Below are positions 28,007 through 36,996 of a stretch of DNA of 64,000 bases, in pieces (position 1 is the first letter of the stretch; each line of letters begins with the position of its first letter). The DNA is from Mucilaginibacter xinganensis. Lineage in GTDB: Bacteria > Bacteroidota > Bacteroidia > Sphingobacteriales > Sphingobacteriaceae. The stretch spans positions 3,720,001 through 3,784,000 of the forward strand of contig NZ_CP022743.1 of assembly GCF_002257585.1 (NCBI RefSeq), in the 5' to 3' direction. The position numbers and the translations under genes are program-made. Below the pieces are notes generated by a model that was not told the DNA's origin, made no database searches, and saw nothing but the letters and a program-made list of their open reading frames with translations.

Positions 28007-28660
28007 ATGAAGGCCTTTATTTTCGACCTTAACGGCACCATGATTGATGATATGACCTATCATACCCGAGCATGGCAAACACTTTTTAATGATGAGCTGG
28101 GGGGCAACTTTACGTGGGATGAAGTAAAACCGCAGATGTATGGTAAAAACCCCGAAGTGCTGGTGAGAATGTTTGGGCCCGACCGTTTTACCATGGATGA
28201 AATGGTACACCTGTCGCTGGAAAAAGAAAAGAAATACCAGGCTGAATTTTTACCACACCTAAAGCTTTTACCCGGACTTAACACGTTTTTAGAGAAAGCG
28301 TACCAGCAGGGCATCCCAATGGCAATAGGTTCCGCAGCCATCCCTTTTAATATTGATTTTGTATTGGACAATCTTAACCTTAGGCACTATTTTAAAGCAA
28401 TAGTAAGCGCCGATGATGTTATTTTAAGCAAGCCCCACCCCGAAACCTATTTAAAAGCGGCTGAATTGTTAAATGTTAGCCCGATGGATTGTATTGTGTT
28501 TGAAGATGTACCGAAAGGCGCAGAGGCGGCGGCTAATGCTGGCATGGAAACCGTGGTTATAACCACCACCCACGAAATTGATGAGTTTGATTATCTTAAC
28601 AATATCTTGTGTTTTGCTAAAGATTATGAAGACGCTGCAGTGAAATCCATCATCAGTTAA
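28007..28660 (+). CDS. HAD superfamily hydrolase (beta-phosphoglucomutase-like)
   Basis: 217 residues with the alpha cap 1 of the beta-phosphoglucomutase branch. Motif I is FDLNGTMIDD (residues 6-15): Asp7 would be the nucleophile, but the second Asp of the usual Asp-x-Asp is Asn9. Motif II is IGSAA, motif III is SKPHPETYL, and motif IV is IVFEDVPKGAEAA. Bacteroidota often carry this Asp-x-Asn variant, as far as I recall, so a phosphatase is still possible; mutase activity is less likely. A sugar phosphate is the likely substrate. It is a single gene. Confidence 0.9.
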   Translation: MKAFIFDLNGTMIDDMTYHTRAWQTLFNDELGGNFTWDEVKPQMYGKNPEVLVRMFGPDRFTMDEMVHLSLEKEKKYQAEFLPHLKLLPGLNTFLEKAYQQGIPMAIGSAAIPFNIDFVLDNLNLRHYFKAIVSADDVILSKPHPETYLKAAELLNVSPMDCIVFEDVPKGAEAAANAGMETVVITTTHEIDEFDYLNNILCFAKDYEDAAVKSIIS

Positions 28661-28775
28661 CGTCCGTTTAGCGTCCGGGGAGGATGCAATAAAGATAAAG
28701 GCTGTAGCGTTGCATAACCTTATTGCGTACCTGCGCTAAAATATATTATATCTTTAGCGTAGTAAACCCGGAATT

Positions 28776-29543
28776 ATGAAATTGAAATTTTTACTCCCTT
28801 TGCTGGCTGTTGTCATACTATTTGCCTCTTGCTCTCATGTTTATACGCCCGCGCTTTATCACCAGGACATCGCCTATCAACCAAAACCTACATCTTTTGA
28901 TACGGCTAAGTCATTAACTTATGTTTCGGCGGGGCTTGGCGGTTATTCCAATACTAATCTGAATGACCTGTTGATCAGCGGCCAGGTTAACATGAGCCGC
29001 GGCCACGTTTTCAATAATTTTAATATCGCTTACGGCGGCTTTGCTGTTTTTGGTGATTACCAGAATGGCTCGGGCGACAAAACTCAGCCCGAATACTTTA
29101 GCGATAAATTTTTTAGTGCTGTGGGCGGCAGGTTTTCGGCTAATGCGTTTGTAACCTCGGGCAATGTGGATTTTAGGTTTATCGGGATGGAAGCTGCTTA
29201 CAGCCATGAATTTGGTAGTTATGCTGACTTCAGAAAATCATTAAATGCACAGGGTGGCTACTATGTTGACCCGCGAACAGATCTTTTTTCTATCGGCCTA
29301 ACAACTGAAGTGATCTTTCACAATCGAAATGACAATACTTTCCAGCATGGCATCAGGGGCTTTTTAGGCACTACTGTTGGGCATAACAATTTGGATGACA
29401 CCTATTATAGTGATGAGACTTCAACCTCAAGAATGTTTCGGAAGATCTATCCCAAGGCAAGCTATTTTATCACTTTTAAAAATTACTTCGGCACTTTTGA
29501 AGTGGGCAGTAATATTTTTGTACGATTTGGGTATAAGTTTTGA
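28776..29543 (+). CDS. Hypothetical outer-membrane lipoprotein
   Basis: 255 residues with a lipoprotein signal (MKLKFLLPLLAVVILFASCS, lipidated Cys19 in FASC). The rest has many short beta strands with Gly and aromatic residues (AGLGGYSNTNLNDLLISGQV, FNIAYGGFAVFGDYQNG, YFGTFEVGSNIFVRFGYKF) and ends in Phe, so it resembles a small beta-barrel that nevertheless starts as a lipoprotein. I do not recognise the family. No partner lies nearby; the neighbours are the HAD gene and a convergent SDR. Confidence 0.75.
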   Translation: MKLKFLLPLLAVVILFASCSHVYTPALYHQDIAYQPKPTSFDTAKSLTYVSAGLGGYSNTNLNDLLISGQVNMSRGHVFNNFNIAYGGFAVFGDYQNGSGDKTQPEYFSDKFFSAVGGRFSANAFVTSGNVDFRFIGMEAAYSHEFGSYADFRKSLNAQGGYYVDPRTDLFSIGLTTEVIFHNRNDNTFQHGIRGFLGTTVGHNNLDDTYYSDETSTSRMFRKIYPKASYFITFKNYFGTFEVGSNIFVRFGYKF

Positions 29544-29615
29544 GTTAGCGGATAGAGATAAGGGACCAAAAGATGGAAGCAAGTTTTTAATAAGTATGTA
29601 TCCCGGTGTTTTCTA

Positions 29616-30332
29616 TTAAAGATTTTTATGAATAGCTTTAGGTAAGATCCAAAATAAGAAACCCACTATCCGCCAGCGTTTGGTAACGTAAACCACATCT
29701 CTTTTATTTTCAATGGCTTTATTGATCTGTAATGCCGCCTTTTCAACCGGTGCAACCCAAAACAGGTTCTCGCCTGCTGCCATAGCTGTATCCACAAAAC
29801 CGGGGCGCACATCTGTAACATAAATTGGCAATTTGGTTTGCTTTGCTTTTTGCCTTAAGCCTTCCAGGTAGTTTATTTGGTAAGCTTTTGATGCAAAATA
29901 AGCCGGTGCCTGCCTGCTGCCCCTAACGCCGGCAATTGACGTAATTGCTACTAAATGACCGAAACTCTGCTTTTGAAAAAAGTTAAATGCCCAGTTTATT
30001 ACGGCTGTAAAACCTGCAACATTTAACGTGTTAATACTTTGTTCAATACCTGTATCAAGCGCCGGATTAATTTTACCTGTTCCGGAGCTTACCACCAGCA
30101 GATCAAGCCCGCCAAGTTCATTAGTAAGCTGCTTAAGTTGCTGCGGAACTGCGTCAACATCGGTTACATCAAAAATGGATACAATAAATTGTTGGGGGTT
30201 TGTTGATTGAAGGTTTAGCAGCAGTTGGTCACGCCTGCCGGTTATACCAACTTTGTAGCCATTGGCAGCCAATAAAACAGCAAGCTGCCGGCCTATGCCT
30301 GATGATGCGCCTACAACAATTGCTTTTTTCAT
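29616..30332 (-). CDS. SDR family NAD(P)-dependent oxidoreductase
   Basis: 238 residues. The Rossmann start is KKAIVVGASSGIGRQLA (Gly-x3-Gly-x-Gly at residues 8-14). The catalytic residues lie in AITSIAGVRG (Ser) and YFASKAYQ (Tyr-x3-Lys). The tail has one weakly hydrophobic segment (GFLFWILPKAIHK), which may bind it to the membrane. The substrate is unknown. It starts 29 bases downstream of the lysA stop in the same direction, so it may be read through from the lysine genes. Confidence 0.93.
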   Translation of the reverse strand: MKKAIVVGASSGIGRQLAVLLAANGYKVGITGRRDQLLLNLQSTNPQQFIVSIFDVTDVDAVPQQLKQLTNELGGLDLLVVSSGTGKINPALDTGIEQSINTLNVAGFTAVINWAFNFFQKQSFGHLVAITSIAGVRGSRQAPAYFASKAYQINYLEGLRQKAKQTKLPIYVTDVRPGFVDTAMAAGENLFWVAPVEKAALQINKAIENKRDVVYVTKRWRIVGFLFWILPKAIHKNL

Positions 30333-30360
30333 GCTTACTAAACCTTTAAGTTGTTACTTA

Positions 30361-31527
30361 TTATTCTTCCGAATAAATGCTTGCCACCCTATCCCTCAAA
30401 TTATATGACGAAGCCATTACCTCACCATAAGCACCTGCCGTGCGCACAGCAATCAGGTCGCCCCGGAACGATTCTGGCAGGTCAACGTCCTTTTGAAAAC
30501 AATCCGTGCTCTCGCAAATGGGCCCAACCACATCGTATTTGTAACTTTGTGAATCCTTGCTTTCGGACTTCCTACTCAAATTCTCTATCAAATGATAAGC
30601 CTGGTAAAGCATAGGGCGGATAAGTTCTGTCATACCGGCATCTAAAACCAGGAAATTTTTCTTTTGACCGTTTTTAACATATAGCACCCTTGAAATTAAA
30701 GAAGCACTTTGCCCAACCAGTGCGCGCCCCAGTTCAAAATGAACCTCCTGACCGGGTTTTACATTTAAAAACTGTTTAAAAACCTTAAAATAGCTTTCAA
30801 AATCGCTGATGCTATTGGTATCCGGATTTTGATAATCAATACCCAGTCCGCCGCCTGTATTCAGCACTTTTATGGTAAAGCCGCGGTCTTCAAACCAATC
30901 CTGGATCTCGTTTATCCGCGTGCATAAGTTCTTGTAAACTTCCATATCGGTAATTTGTGAGCCAATATGGAAATGAATACCCAGAAACTGCAGGTTAGCG
31001 CAATTGCGTAATGCTGTGGCTACTTCAGGCAACTGCCAGGTATTAATGCCGAACTTATTTTCGTCAAGCCCGGTTGTTATAAAATGATGGGTGTGCGCAT
31101 CAACGTTAGGGTTAATACGGATAGCAATTTTAGCTACCTTGTTTTTGGCTTTTGCCAGCTCGTCTATAACATGCAGCTCCTGGACAGATTCGGCATTAAA
31201 GCAAAAAATATCCTCGTCAAGCGCCAGGTTTATTTCTTTGTCAGATTTGCCGACACCTGCAAAAACGATATTTTCTTTGCCAAAGCCATGGGCTATGGCA
31301 GCCTTTACCTCGTTACCGCTAACACAATCCGCCCCAAAGCCGTACTCTCTTATAATATCAAGCACAAGCGGATTAAAATTAGCTTTCATTGCATAATGCA
31401 CATGAAAACCATGTTTTGATGATGCCGCTTTGCAGGCTTCTAACGTTTTACGCAAAACATCCAGGTGATAGTAGTAAAACGGCGTTTCTAAACTTTGTAA
31501 ACGGGCTATGGTATTTTTATCGAACAT
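30361..31527 (-). CDS. lysA: Diaminopimelate decarboxylase
   Basis: 388 residues. Converts meso-diaminopimelate to L-lysine, the last step of lysine synthesis. The PLP-binding Lys48 lies in HVHYAMKANFNP. The fold-type III barrel continues with GNEVKAAIAHGFGKENIVFA, FHIGSQI and LNTGGGLGIDY. The C-terminal Cys of the active site lies in GPICESTDCF and the Tyr in AGAYGEVMASSYN. It is slightly shorter than E. coli LysA and has the form common in Bacteroidota. It lies 103 bases downstream of lysC on the same strand. Confidence 0.95.
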   Translation of the reverse strand: MFDKNTIARLQSLETPFYYYHLDVLRKTLEACKAASSKHGFHVHYAMKANFNPLVLDIIREYGFGADCVSGNEVKAAIAHGFGKENIVFAGVGKSDKEINLALDEDIFCFNAESVQELHVIDELAKAKNKVAKIAIRINPNVDAHTHHFITTGLDENKFGINTWQLPEVATALRNCANLQFLGIHFHIGSQITDMEVYKNLCTRINEIQDWFEDRGFTIKVLNTGGGLGIDYQNPDTNSISDFESYFKVFKQFLNVKPGQEVHFELGRALVGQSASLISRVLYVKNGQKKNFLVLDAGMTELIRPMLYQAYHLIENLSRKSESKDSQSYKYDVVGPICESTDCFQKDVDLPESFRGDLIAVRTAGAYGEVMASSYNLRDRVASIYSEE

Positions 31528-31547
31528 TTTCTATCTTATTAATTAGT

Positions 31548-31631
31548 GCCTCCCCTAAATCCCCTCCGAAAGGAGAGATCATAGCTCCGCACATTTTACA
31601 ATCTTCTCTTTTGGAAAGAACCCGGTGGGGC
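31548..31631. repeat. REP-like intergenic repeat between lysC and lysA
   Basis: An 84-base stretch with GC-rich ends: gcctcccctaaatcccctcc at one end and ccggtggggc at the other, with gaaaggagagatc and cttctcttttggaaag inside. It reads like the dispersed short palindromic repeat I recall from other Sphingobacteriaceae genomes. It overlaps the last base of lysC's stop codon. Confidence 0.5.
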
Positions 31632-32941
31632 TAAAAAAGCCTGTTATGTAAACTTCTTAAGGCCTCAACTTTGTCTGGGGTACCTACCAACAAGGACATG
31701 TTATGGTCGCTGCCCCCGTAAGAGATCATTCGCACCGGGATATGTTTTATGGCTTCCAGCACGCGGGCAGCATAACCATGTTTCTCGGCACCAAAATCGC
31801 CCACCACGCAAATAATGGTTTGACAGGTATCTATATCAACTGTCCCAAACGCCAAAAGCTCTTTTTTAATATCTTCCAGGTAGGTGGTGTCATCAATGGT
31901 TAGCGATACGGCAACTTCAGAGGTGGTTATCATATCAATTGATGTTTTATACCGTTCAAAAACTTCAAAAACACGGCGCAAAAAGCCATGCGCCAAAAGC
32001 ATCCTGCTTGACTGGATCTTTATGGCCGTGATATCATCTTTGGCAGCTATTGATTTGATCCCATCCTTCTCGCTCGCTGCCGAAATCAGCGTTCCCGGAG
32101 CGGCGGGCTCCATAGTATTTAAAAGGCGTACCGGAATCTTATATTTTTGAGCGGGGAATACGCTTTGCGGATGCAGGATCTTTGCACCGAAATAAGCCAG
32201 CTCAGCCGCCTCATCAAACGAAAGCTGCGCTATAGGCCTGGTCCCCTTAACAATCCGCGGATCGTTGTTGTGCATCCCGTCGATATCCGTCCAGATCTGA
32301 ACTTCCTCGCTGCCGATACCCGCTCCTATCAACGACGCGGTATAATCACTGCCACCGCGGCGCAGGTTATCAATTTCGCCAAAGCTATTACGGCAAATAT
32401 AACCCTGGGTTATAAATAATTTATTATCGGGATGTTTATCCAGCAGAGGCAACAGGTGCGTGGTTATGTATTCAACAACCGGTTCGTTATCCTCGTCGGT
32501 CTTCATAAAATCCAGCGCGGGTAACAATACCGATGGAACACCAATTTCCTTTAAATAAACATGATATAATGTTGTGGAGAGCAGTTCGCCCTGCGCCAGT
32601 ATTACTTTTTGTTCAATGGAGGTAAACAGGTCATTAGCAAGATTACTGAGCAGTTCAAAATGATAGTTAATTACTTCTTTACCCTGCTGAAGGTATTCGG
32701 GTGTGACAAACAGTTCCTTTATAAAGACTTCATATTTGTTTTTTAATGCACTGATAAGGCCTGTTGCTTTATTTTTATCACCTTCCAAATATGCCTGCCC
32801 TATTTCAACCAAACAATTTGTGGTACCGGACACTGCCGACAGTACCACTATCTGCCGCTGGGACGGATCAATAATATCAAGGAGTTTCCTCATCCTTTCA
32901 GGACTGCCAACTGATGTTCCGCCAAATTTTAAAACCTTCAT
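31631..32941 (-). CDS. lysC: Aspartate kinase
   Basis: 436 residues. Phosphorylates aspartate, the first committed step toward lysine, methionine and threonine. The N-terminal kinase domain opens MKVLKFGGTSVGSPERMRKL and has GGSDYTASLIGAGI and WTDIDGMHNNDPR. Two C-terminal ACT-like regions (about 300-430, including SRMLLAHGFLRRVFEVFERY and SYGGSDHNMSLLV) probably mediate feedback inhibition. It is the monofunctional type. It is followed by lysA, so the two form a lysine-synthesis pair. No riboswitch is apparent in the 190-base leader. Confidence 0.95.
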   Translation of the reverse strand: MKVLKFGGTSVGSPERMRKLLDIIDPSQRQIVVLSAVSGTTNCLVEIGQAYLEGDKNKATGLISALKNKYEVFIKELFVTPEYLQQGKEVINYHFELLSNLANDLFTSIEQKVILAQGELLSTTLYHVYLKEIGVPSVLLPALDFMKTDEDNEPVVEYITTHLLPLLDKHPDNKLFITQGYICRNSFGEIDNLRRGGSDYTASLIGAGIGSEEVQIWTDIDGMHNNDPRIVKGTRPIAQLSFDEAAELAYFGAKILHPQSVFPAQKYKIPVRLLNTMEPAAPGTLISAASEKDGIKSIAAKDDITAIKIQSSRMLLAHGFLRRVFEVFERYKTSIDMITTSEVAVSLTIDDTTYLEDIKKELLAFGTVDIDTCQTIICVVGDFGAEKHGYAARVLEAIKHIPVRMISYGGSDHNMSLLVGTPDKVEALRSLHNRLF

Positions 32942-33133
32942 TTTCCTGTTCCTGTTAACTCAAAACCAACTGAACTATTGTGCCAATTTTGAGGCGCTAA
33001 AAATAAGATTTTAAACTGCTTATAGCTAGCTATAAGCGAAATAAAATTTGGAATAACCAAGCTAAAAATTGGGACGGCGAAAGAATATGCTCTTTACAAG
33101 CCAAAAAGCAGGCTGAATGGCCTGACGTATTAT

Positions 33134-33661
33134 TTAACGTTTGGCTGATTTTATTTTTCCTATATTTTTTCCTTTACCGGTTACATTTCGCTTCCCATCA
33201 ATAAAATCTTTTATCCTTTCCGAAAATAGCAGGCAGCAACCAATAGCAAGCATTATAAGGCCATTGGTAACATAAAATGTACGGGTATTTAACCTGAAGA
33301 TCTGCCCTGGTAAAAGGAAAACTTTTTGCAGTTTGCTCCAGCCTAAAAGGTCATAAAGCTTTAACACATAAATTAAAACAAATATTAGTACGGAGTTTAA
33401 CCAAAACCAATTGCGTTTTAACGAAATGCGCCACGAAATGATATACCCGGCAATTGCGCCAACTAACCCGGCTTGCGCAACTAATTTCATGTCGAAATTC
33501 ACCCTCGGCACATCGTTTATCCGGGCTTCAACCGGCAAAAAGATCAGGAAATTAAAATCGTATAAGTAGGCCAGCGTTTGAAAAGCGTAGATGAAAAACC
33601 ATAACGCAATAAAATGAATTACCAGTAGCTTGATATTAAATTTCGAGAAAAAGCTTGCCAT
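33134..33661 (-). CDS. Hypothetical four-span membrane protein
   Basis: 175 residues. About four hydrophobic segments: LLVIHFIALWFFIYAFQT, LVAQAGLVGAIAGYIIS, FWLNSVLIFVLIYVLKL and LIMLAIGCCLLFS. The C-terminus is strongly basic (GKRNVTGKGKNIGKIKSAKR), which suggests it faces the cytoplasm. No family is recognised. It is a single gene between lysC and the divergent GH29 gene. Confidence 0.78.
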   Translation of the reverse strand: MASFFSKFNIKLLVIHFIALWFFIYAFQTLAYLYDFNFLIFLPVEARINDVPRVNFDMKLVAQAGLVGAIAGYIISWRISLKRNWFWLNSVLIFVLIYVLKLYDLLGWSKLQKVFLLPGQIFRLNTRTFYVTNGLIMLAIGCCLLFSERIKDFIDGKRNVTGKGKNIGKIKSAKR

Positions 33662-33766
33662 TGTACAAATTAGGTTTATGCAATTATAAGATTTTGGATG
33701 GACTTTACTGGTTAAAAAAATATTTATCTGCTACAAACAGCTTTCGTAAATTTTATAGATTTGGGA

Positions 33767-35176
33767 ATGAATAAAAAACTGATCTCCTGCCTCCTTTTTT
33801 TGTCCTTTTTGCATCTGTCAAATATTGGTACCGCTCAAAATTCCGCCTCAAAAGCAACTGCTCCATTGTCACAACTCCAGCAGCAGTTTGTTGATCTGCG
33901 GTTCGGAATGTTTATCCATTTCAATATTCCGACTTATATGAACCAGGATTGGCCTGACCCGGACGCATCACCGGCGATATTTAATCCTACAAAGTTGAAT
34001 TGCGACCAGTGGGCAAAGGCTGCAAAATCAGCCAATATGACCTACGGCTGTTTAACTACCAAACACCATAGCGGTTTTTGTATTTGGGATACCAAAACAA
34101 CCGACTATAACGTAATGAACAGTCCCTTAAAAAAGGATGTGGTTAAAGAGTTTACAGATGCCTTTAGAAAGAACGGATTAAAGGTGATGTTATATTATTC
34201 TATACTGGATACGCATCACCGCCTGCGCCCCAACATGATCACGCCTAAACATATCGCTATGGTAAAAGCACAGATAACTGAACTGCTCAGTAATTACGGA
34301 GAGATTTCTGCTTTGATCATTGACGGCTGGGATGCCCCCTGGTCGCGTATTACTTATGACGATATACCGTTTGATGATATTTATCACCTGGTAAAATCGT
34401 TACAGCCCAACTGCGTAATAATGGACCTTAACGGCGCCAAGTACCCTGCCGAGGGTTTGTACTACACTGATATAAAAACTTACGAAATGGGTGCTGGTCA
34501 GCGTGTGTCTAAAGAAAGCAACCACATGCCTGCTTTGGCCTGCCTTCCGCTTCAAAAAGCATGGTTCTGGAAAACCAATTTCCCGAATGAGCCTGTTAAA
34601 GATGCGGCAAAACTGGTTAATGAAACCATTATTCCTTTAAACAATGTTGATTGCAATTTCATATTAAATGTTGCCCCTAACCGCGACGGTTTGTTTGATG
34701 ACAATGCGTTGGCTGCGTTAAAAGAAATAGGTAAATTATGGCACAATGAAGGCTCCGTTAAAAAACTACCTGAACTTGATGCCCCAATCATTTCATCAAA
34801 TATCGCTAAAAAACAACCGGCAAGCTCAAGCTGGAGTGATGACAGCAACATTATGGACCAGGCTAACGATGACGATTTTACATCGTCGTGGGTTTCCAAT
34901 CCTACCGTTGATAAACCCTGGTACGAAATTGATTTTGATAAAGATAAGGCCTTTAATGCCATCAGTATAGCCGAGGAAAAGGCCAACATCAGCAAATACC
35001 GTTTAGAATATTTTTCAAACGGCCAATGGAAAACCCTTTTTGATGGTGAAAATAACAAAAGCGTAAAAGTTAACCGTTTTGAACGTGTTTGGGGTAGCAA
35101 GGTGAGGATGTGGATTGAAAAATCAGACCACCAGCCTTCCATAGCTGAATTTGGCGTGTATGATGAGCGGAGGTAG
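33767..35176 (+). CDS. Alpha-L-fucosidase (GH29) with C-terminal discoidin-like domain
   Basis: 469 residues from the ATG at 33767, with a signal peptide (MNKKLISCLLFLSFLHLSNI, cleaved after TAQN). The GH29 barrel shows FGMFIHFNIPTYMNQDW, YGCLTTKHHSGFCIWDTKT and SALIIDGWDAPW; the Asp in the last is the likely nucleophile. The last 120 residues (SSWSDDSNIMDQANDDDFTS onward) look like an F5/8-type carbohydrate-binding domain. The enzyme removes L-fucose from exposed glycans. It is a single gene, with a hairpin between its stop and the next, convergent gene. Confidence 0.92.
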   Translation: MNKKLISCLLFLSFLHLSNIGTAQNSASKATAPLSQLQQQFVDLRFGMFIHFNIPTYMNQDWPDPDASPAIFNPTKLNCDQWAKAAKSANMTYGCLTTKHHSGFCIWDTKTTDYNVMNSPLKKDVVKEFTDAFRKNGLKVMLYYSILDTHHRLRPNMITPKHIAMVKAQITELLSNYGEISALIIDGWDAPWSRITYDDIPFDDIYHLVKSLQPNCVIMDLNGAKYPAEGLYYTDIKTYEMGAGQRVSKESNHMPALACLPLQKAWFWKTNFPNEPVKDAAKLVNETIIPLNNVDCNFILNVAPNRDGLFDDNALAALKEIGKLWHNEGSVKKLPELDAPIISSNIAKKQPASSSWSDDSNIMDQANDDDFTSSWVSNPTVDKPWYEIDFDKDKAFNAISIAEEKANISKYRLEYFSNGQWKTLFDGENNKSVKVNRFERVWGSKVRMWIEKSDHQPSIAEFGVYDERR

Positions 35177-35193
35177 TGATTAGCGATCAGAGA

Positions 35194-35231
35194 CTGAAGA
35201 TCAGTTAAACTTTTCTCCTACTGATCTTCAG
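35194..35231. terminator. Inverted repeat between GH29 and ICMT genes
   Basis: Perfect 12-bp arms ctgaagatcagt (35194-35205) and actgatcttcag (35220-35231) with a 14-base T-rich loop. It sits in the 64 bases between two convergent stops and probably terminates transcripts from both sides. Confidence 0.6.
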
Positions 35232-35240
35232 CCTCTAGTC

Positions 35241-35735
35241 TCAGACATCTGCCCAAACCTTATTTTCTACCGTAATTCTTACACTCAGCATAGCGGCATT
35301 TAAAATGGTGAAAATTATAGCTGTGTAGTACAAATGGAAAACTAACGGGATAAAGGCTATTTCACACACCACCTCTATGTAATTGGGGTGCTTTAAAAAC
35401 CTATACGGACCGCGCTTTACCGGGTAAACTCCGGGAACACGGTAGATCTTTGTATTCCAGTATTTCCCCAATGACGACAGTGCCCAAAATTTAAATAGCA
35501 GGACTGCGAGGAAAACGCCAAGGAAAAGCCAACTGATCTCCGTCCCTCTCTTTAAATTATACTCGGCAATTATTGAAATTATGAACAGGGTATGCATGGC
35601 AATCATAAAAGGGTAATGATTTTGCCCATATTGCACAGCTCCCTGGCTTAATAACCATTTCTCATTACGGCGCGCTATAACCAGTTCCGAAAGGCGTTGG
35701 ATGATCAGTAACGATATGAATATGATGAAGTACAT
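35241..35735 (-). CDS. Isoprenylcysteine carboxyl methyltransferase (ICMT)-like membrane protein
   Basis: 164 residues with four or five membrane segments. The ICMT C-terminal signature is GPYRFLKHPNYIEVV, with His116-Pro-Asn-Tyr119 expected to bind S-adenosylmethionine. It is the second gene of a pair with the type III polyketide synthase (99-base gap). In Bacillus subtilis, BpsB of the same family O-methylates alkylpyrones made by the type III synthase BpsA; the arrangement here is the same, so methylation of the polyketide product is the best guess. It is an inference from context. Confidence 0.87.
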   Translation of the reverse strand: MYFIIFISLLIIQRLSELVIARRNEKWLLSQGAVQYGQNHYPFMIAMHTLFIISIIAEYNLKRGTEISWLFLGVFLAVLLFKFWALSSLGKYWNTKIYRVPGVYPVKRGPYRFLKHPNYIEVVCEIAFIPLVFHLYYTAIIFTILNAAMLSVRITVENKVWADV

Positions 35736-35834
35736 TTTTAAGTTAATTGTGTGAGTGGTTGATTAAGTTACTTTTTGTCGGGTCTTAACTTGAGCTCAAA
35801 CATAATCAACTCAATCCAACCCAATCTAACATAA

Positions 35835-36887
35835 TCAACTAATCCGCAACAGCACCATTTCGCTCGAAAAACCGGGACCCATTGAAAGCATCAAGGCGTA
35901 GCCTTTCTGAAAGCCCTCGCGCATAAATTTTTCGAGCACATATAACACGGTAGCACTTGACATATTACCATAATTGTTCATTACCTCGCGGGTTGTTTTC
36001 AAAAAATCGCCCTCTACACCCAGCGTATCCTGGTAAGCATCCAGCACCTTTTTCCCCCCCGGATGAAAAATAAAGTTCTTGATATCACTCATCCGTAACT
36101 GATGCTTCGCCAAAAACTCGTCAATATCACCTTTGATGTGCTCATGGATAAATGAGGGAATATCTTTTGAAAACAGCACCTTAAAGCCTGTGTCCTGGAA
36201 ATCCCAGCCCATTACTTCCAATGAATCATAATATAATTTACTCGATGCGTCAACGTAGCTAACTGCGCTATCATTTTTGTGATTGTCGCCTTTTACGATA
36301 CAGGCCGCAATCCCGTCTGAGAAAAGACTTGAACCTATAAAATTACTTTTGCTGTAATCACTTTTTATCAGGGTTAACGAACACAACTCCACTGCAACCA
36401 GCAAAACAACAGCGTTCGGGTTTGCTTTGGCTACTGTATTTGCCTTTGCCATACCTGAAACGCCTCCACCACAGCCTAGCCCCCATAACGGCGACCGGTT
36501 AACATGGGGGTTGAGCCGCATACGATTAATGATCATCCCATCAAGGCTGGGAGTAGCAAGGCCGGTAGTAGAAACAAAAAGAATATCTGTAATGTCCTCC
36601 TTATTAATGCCTGCCTTTTTTATACAATCTTCTGCAGCCTGTACAGAATAATCCAAAGCAATATTTATGTATTCCTTATTTCTCTCCTCAAAAGTATTCG
36701 GTTTGGCGTAATAACTAAGCGGTTTACAAAAGTTCCGGTATTTGATCTCCGTGTTATCAAAGGCGAAGATCAGGCGGTTAGCTTCGGGAAAGTTTTCAGA
36801 AAATAACTCCAGGGCCTGCTGTTTAACTTTTAATTGATCAGTTTTATAGGGTAAGTCTATTTTTGCGGTTGCTGATATAAAGGGCAT
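35835..36887 (-). CDS. Type III polyketide synthase (chalcone/stilbene synthase family)
   Basis: 350 residues. Condenses acyl-CoA starters with malonyl-CoA to give pyrones or resorcinols. The catalytic triad is present: Cys139 in WGLGCGGGVSG, His275 in FIFHPGGKKVLD and Asn308 in NNYGNMSSATVLYVL. MGPGFSSEMVLL near the end is the usual C-terminal loop. It has no signal peptide and is cytosolic. It precedes the ICMT-like methyltransferase gene on the same strand, so product modification at the membrane is likely. The starter unit cannot be read; long-chain fatty acyl-CoA is common in bacterial relatives. Confidence 0.93.
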   Translation of the reverse strand: MPFISATAKIDLPYKTDQLKVKQQALELFSENFPEANRLIFAFDNTEIKYRNFCKPLSYYAKPNTFEERNKEYINIALDYSVQAAEDCIKKAGINKEDITDILFVSTTGLATPSLDGMIINRMRLNPHVNRSPLWGLGCGGGVSGMAKANTVAKANPNAVVLLVAVELCSLTLIKSDYSKSNFIGSSLFSDGIAACIVKGDNHKNDSAVSYVDASSKLYYDSLEVMGWDFQDTGFKVLFSKDIPSFIHEHIKGDIDEFLAKHQLRMSDIKNFIFHPGGKKVLDAYQDTLGVEGDFLKTTREVMNNYGNMSSATVLYVLEKFMREGFQKGYALMLSMGPGFSSEMVLLRIS

Positions 36888-36996
36888 AAATATTTATTTA
36901 TAAATACGTAGCTATTAACATGCCAGTTGTCTGAATAGTAAAAAAATAAAATAAACAAGGAAAAAAATTCACCGATGAGCAACTCTTTAAAAAAAC

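Noticed and set aside
33756..33763. TAGATTTG just before the fucosidase start, matching the Bacteroidota -7 box
   Set aside because: It lies 4 bases before the ATG, so transcription would start inside the coding sequence, and no TTTG lies at the right distance upstream.
35835..36887. Larger biosynthetic gene cluster around the type III PKS
   Set aside because: Only the ICMT-like gene adjoins it in the same direction; the flanking genes (fucosidase, small barrel, GT117) are unrelated.
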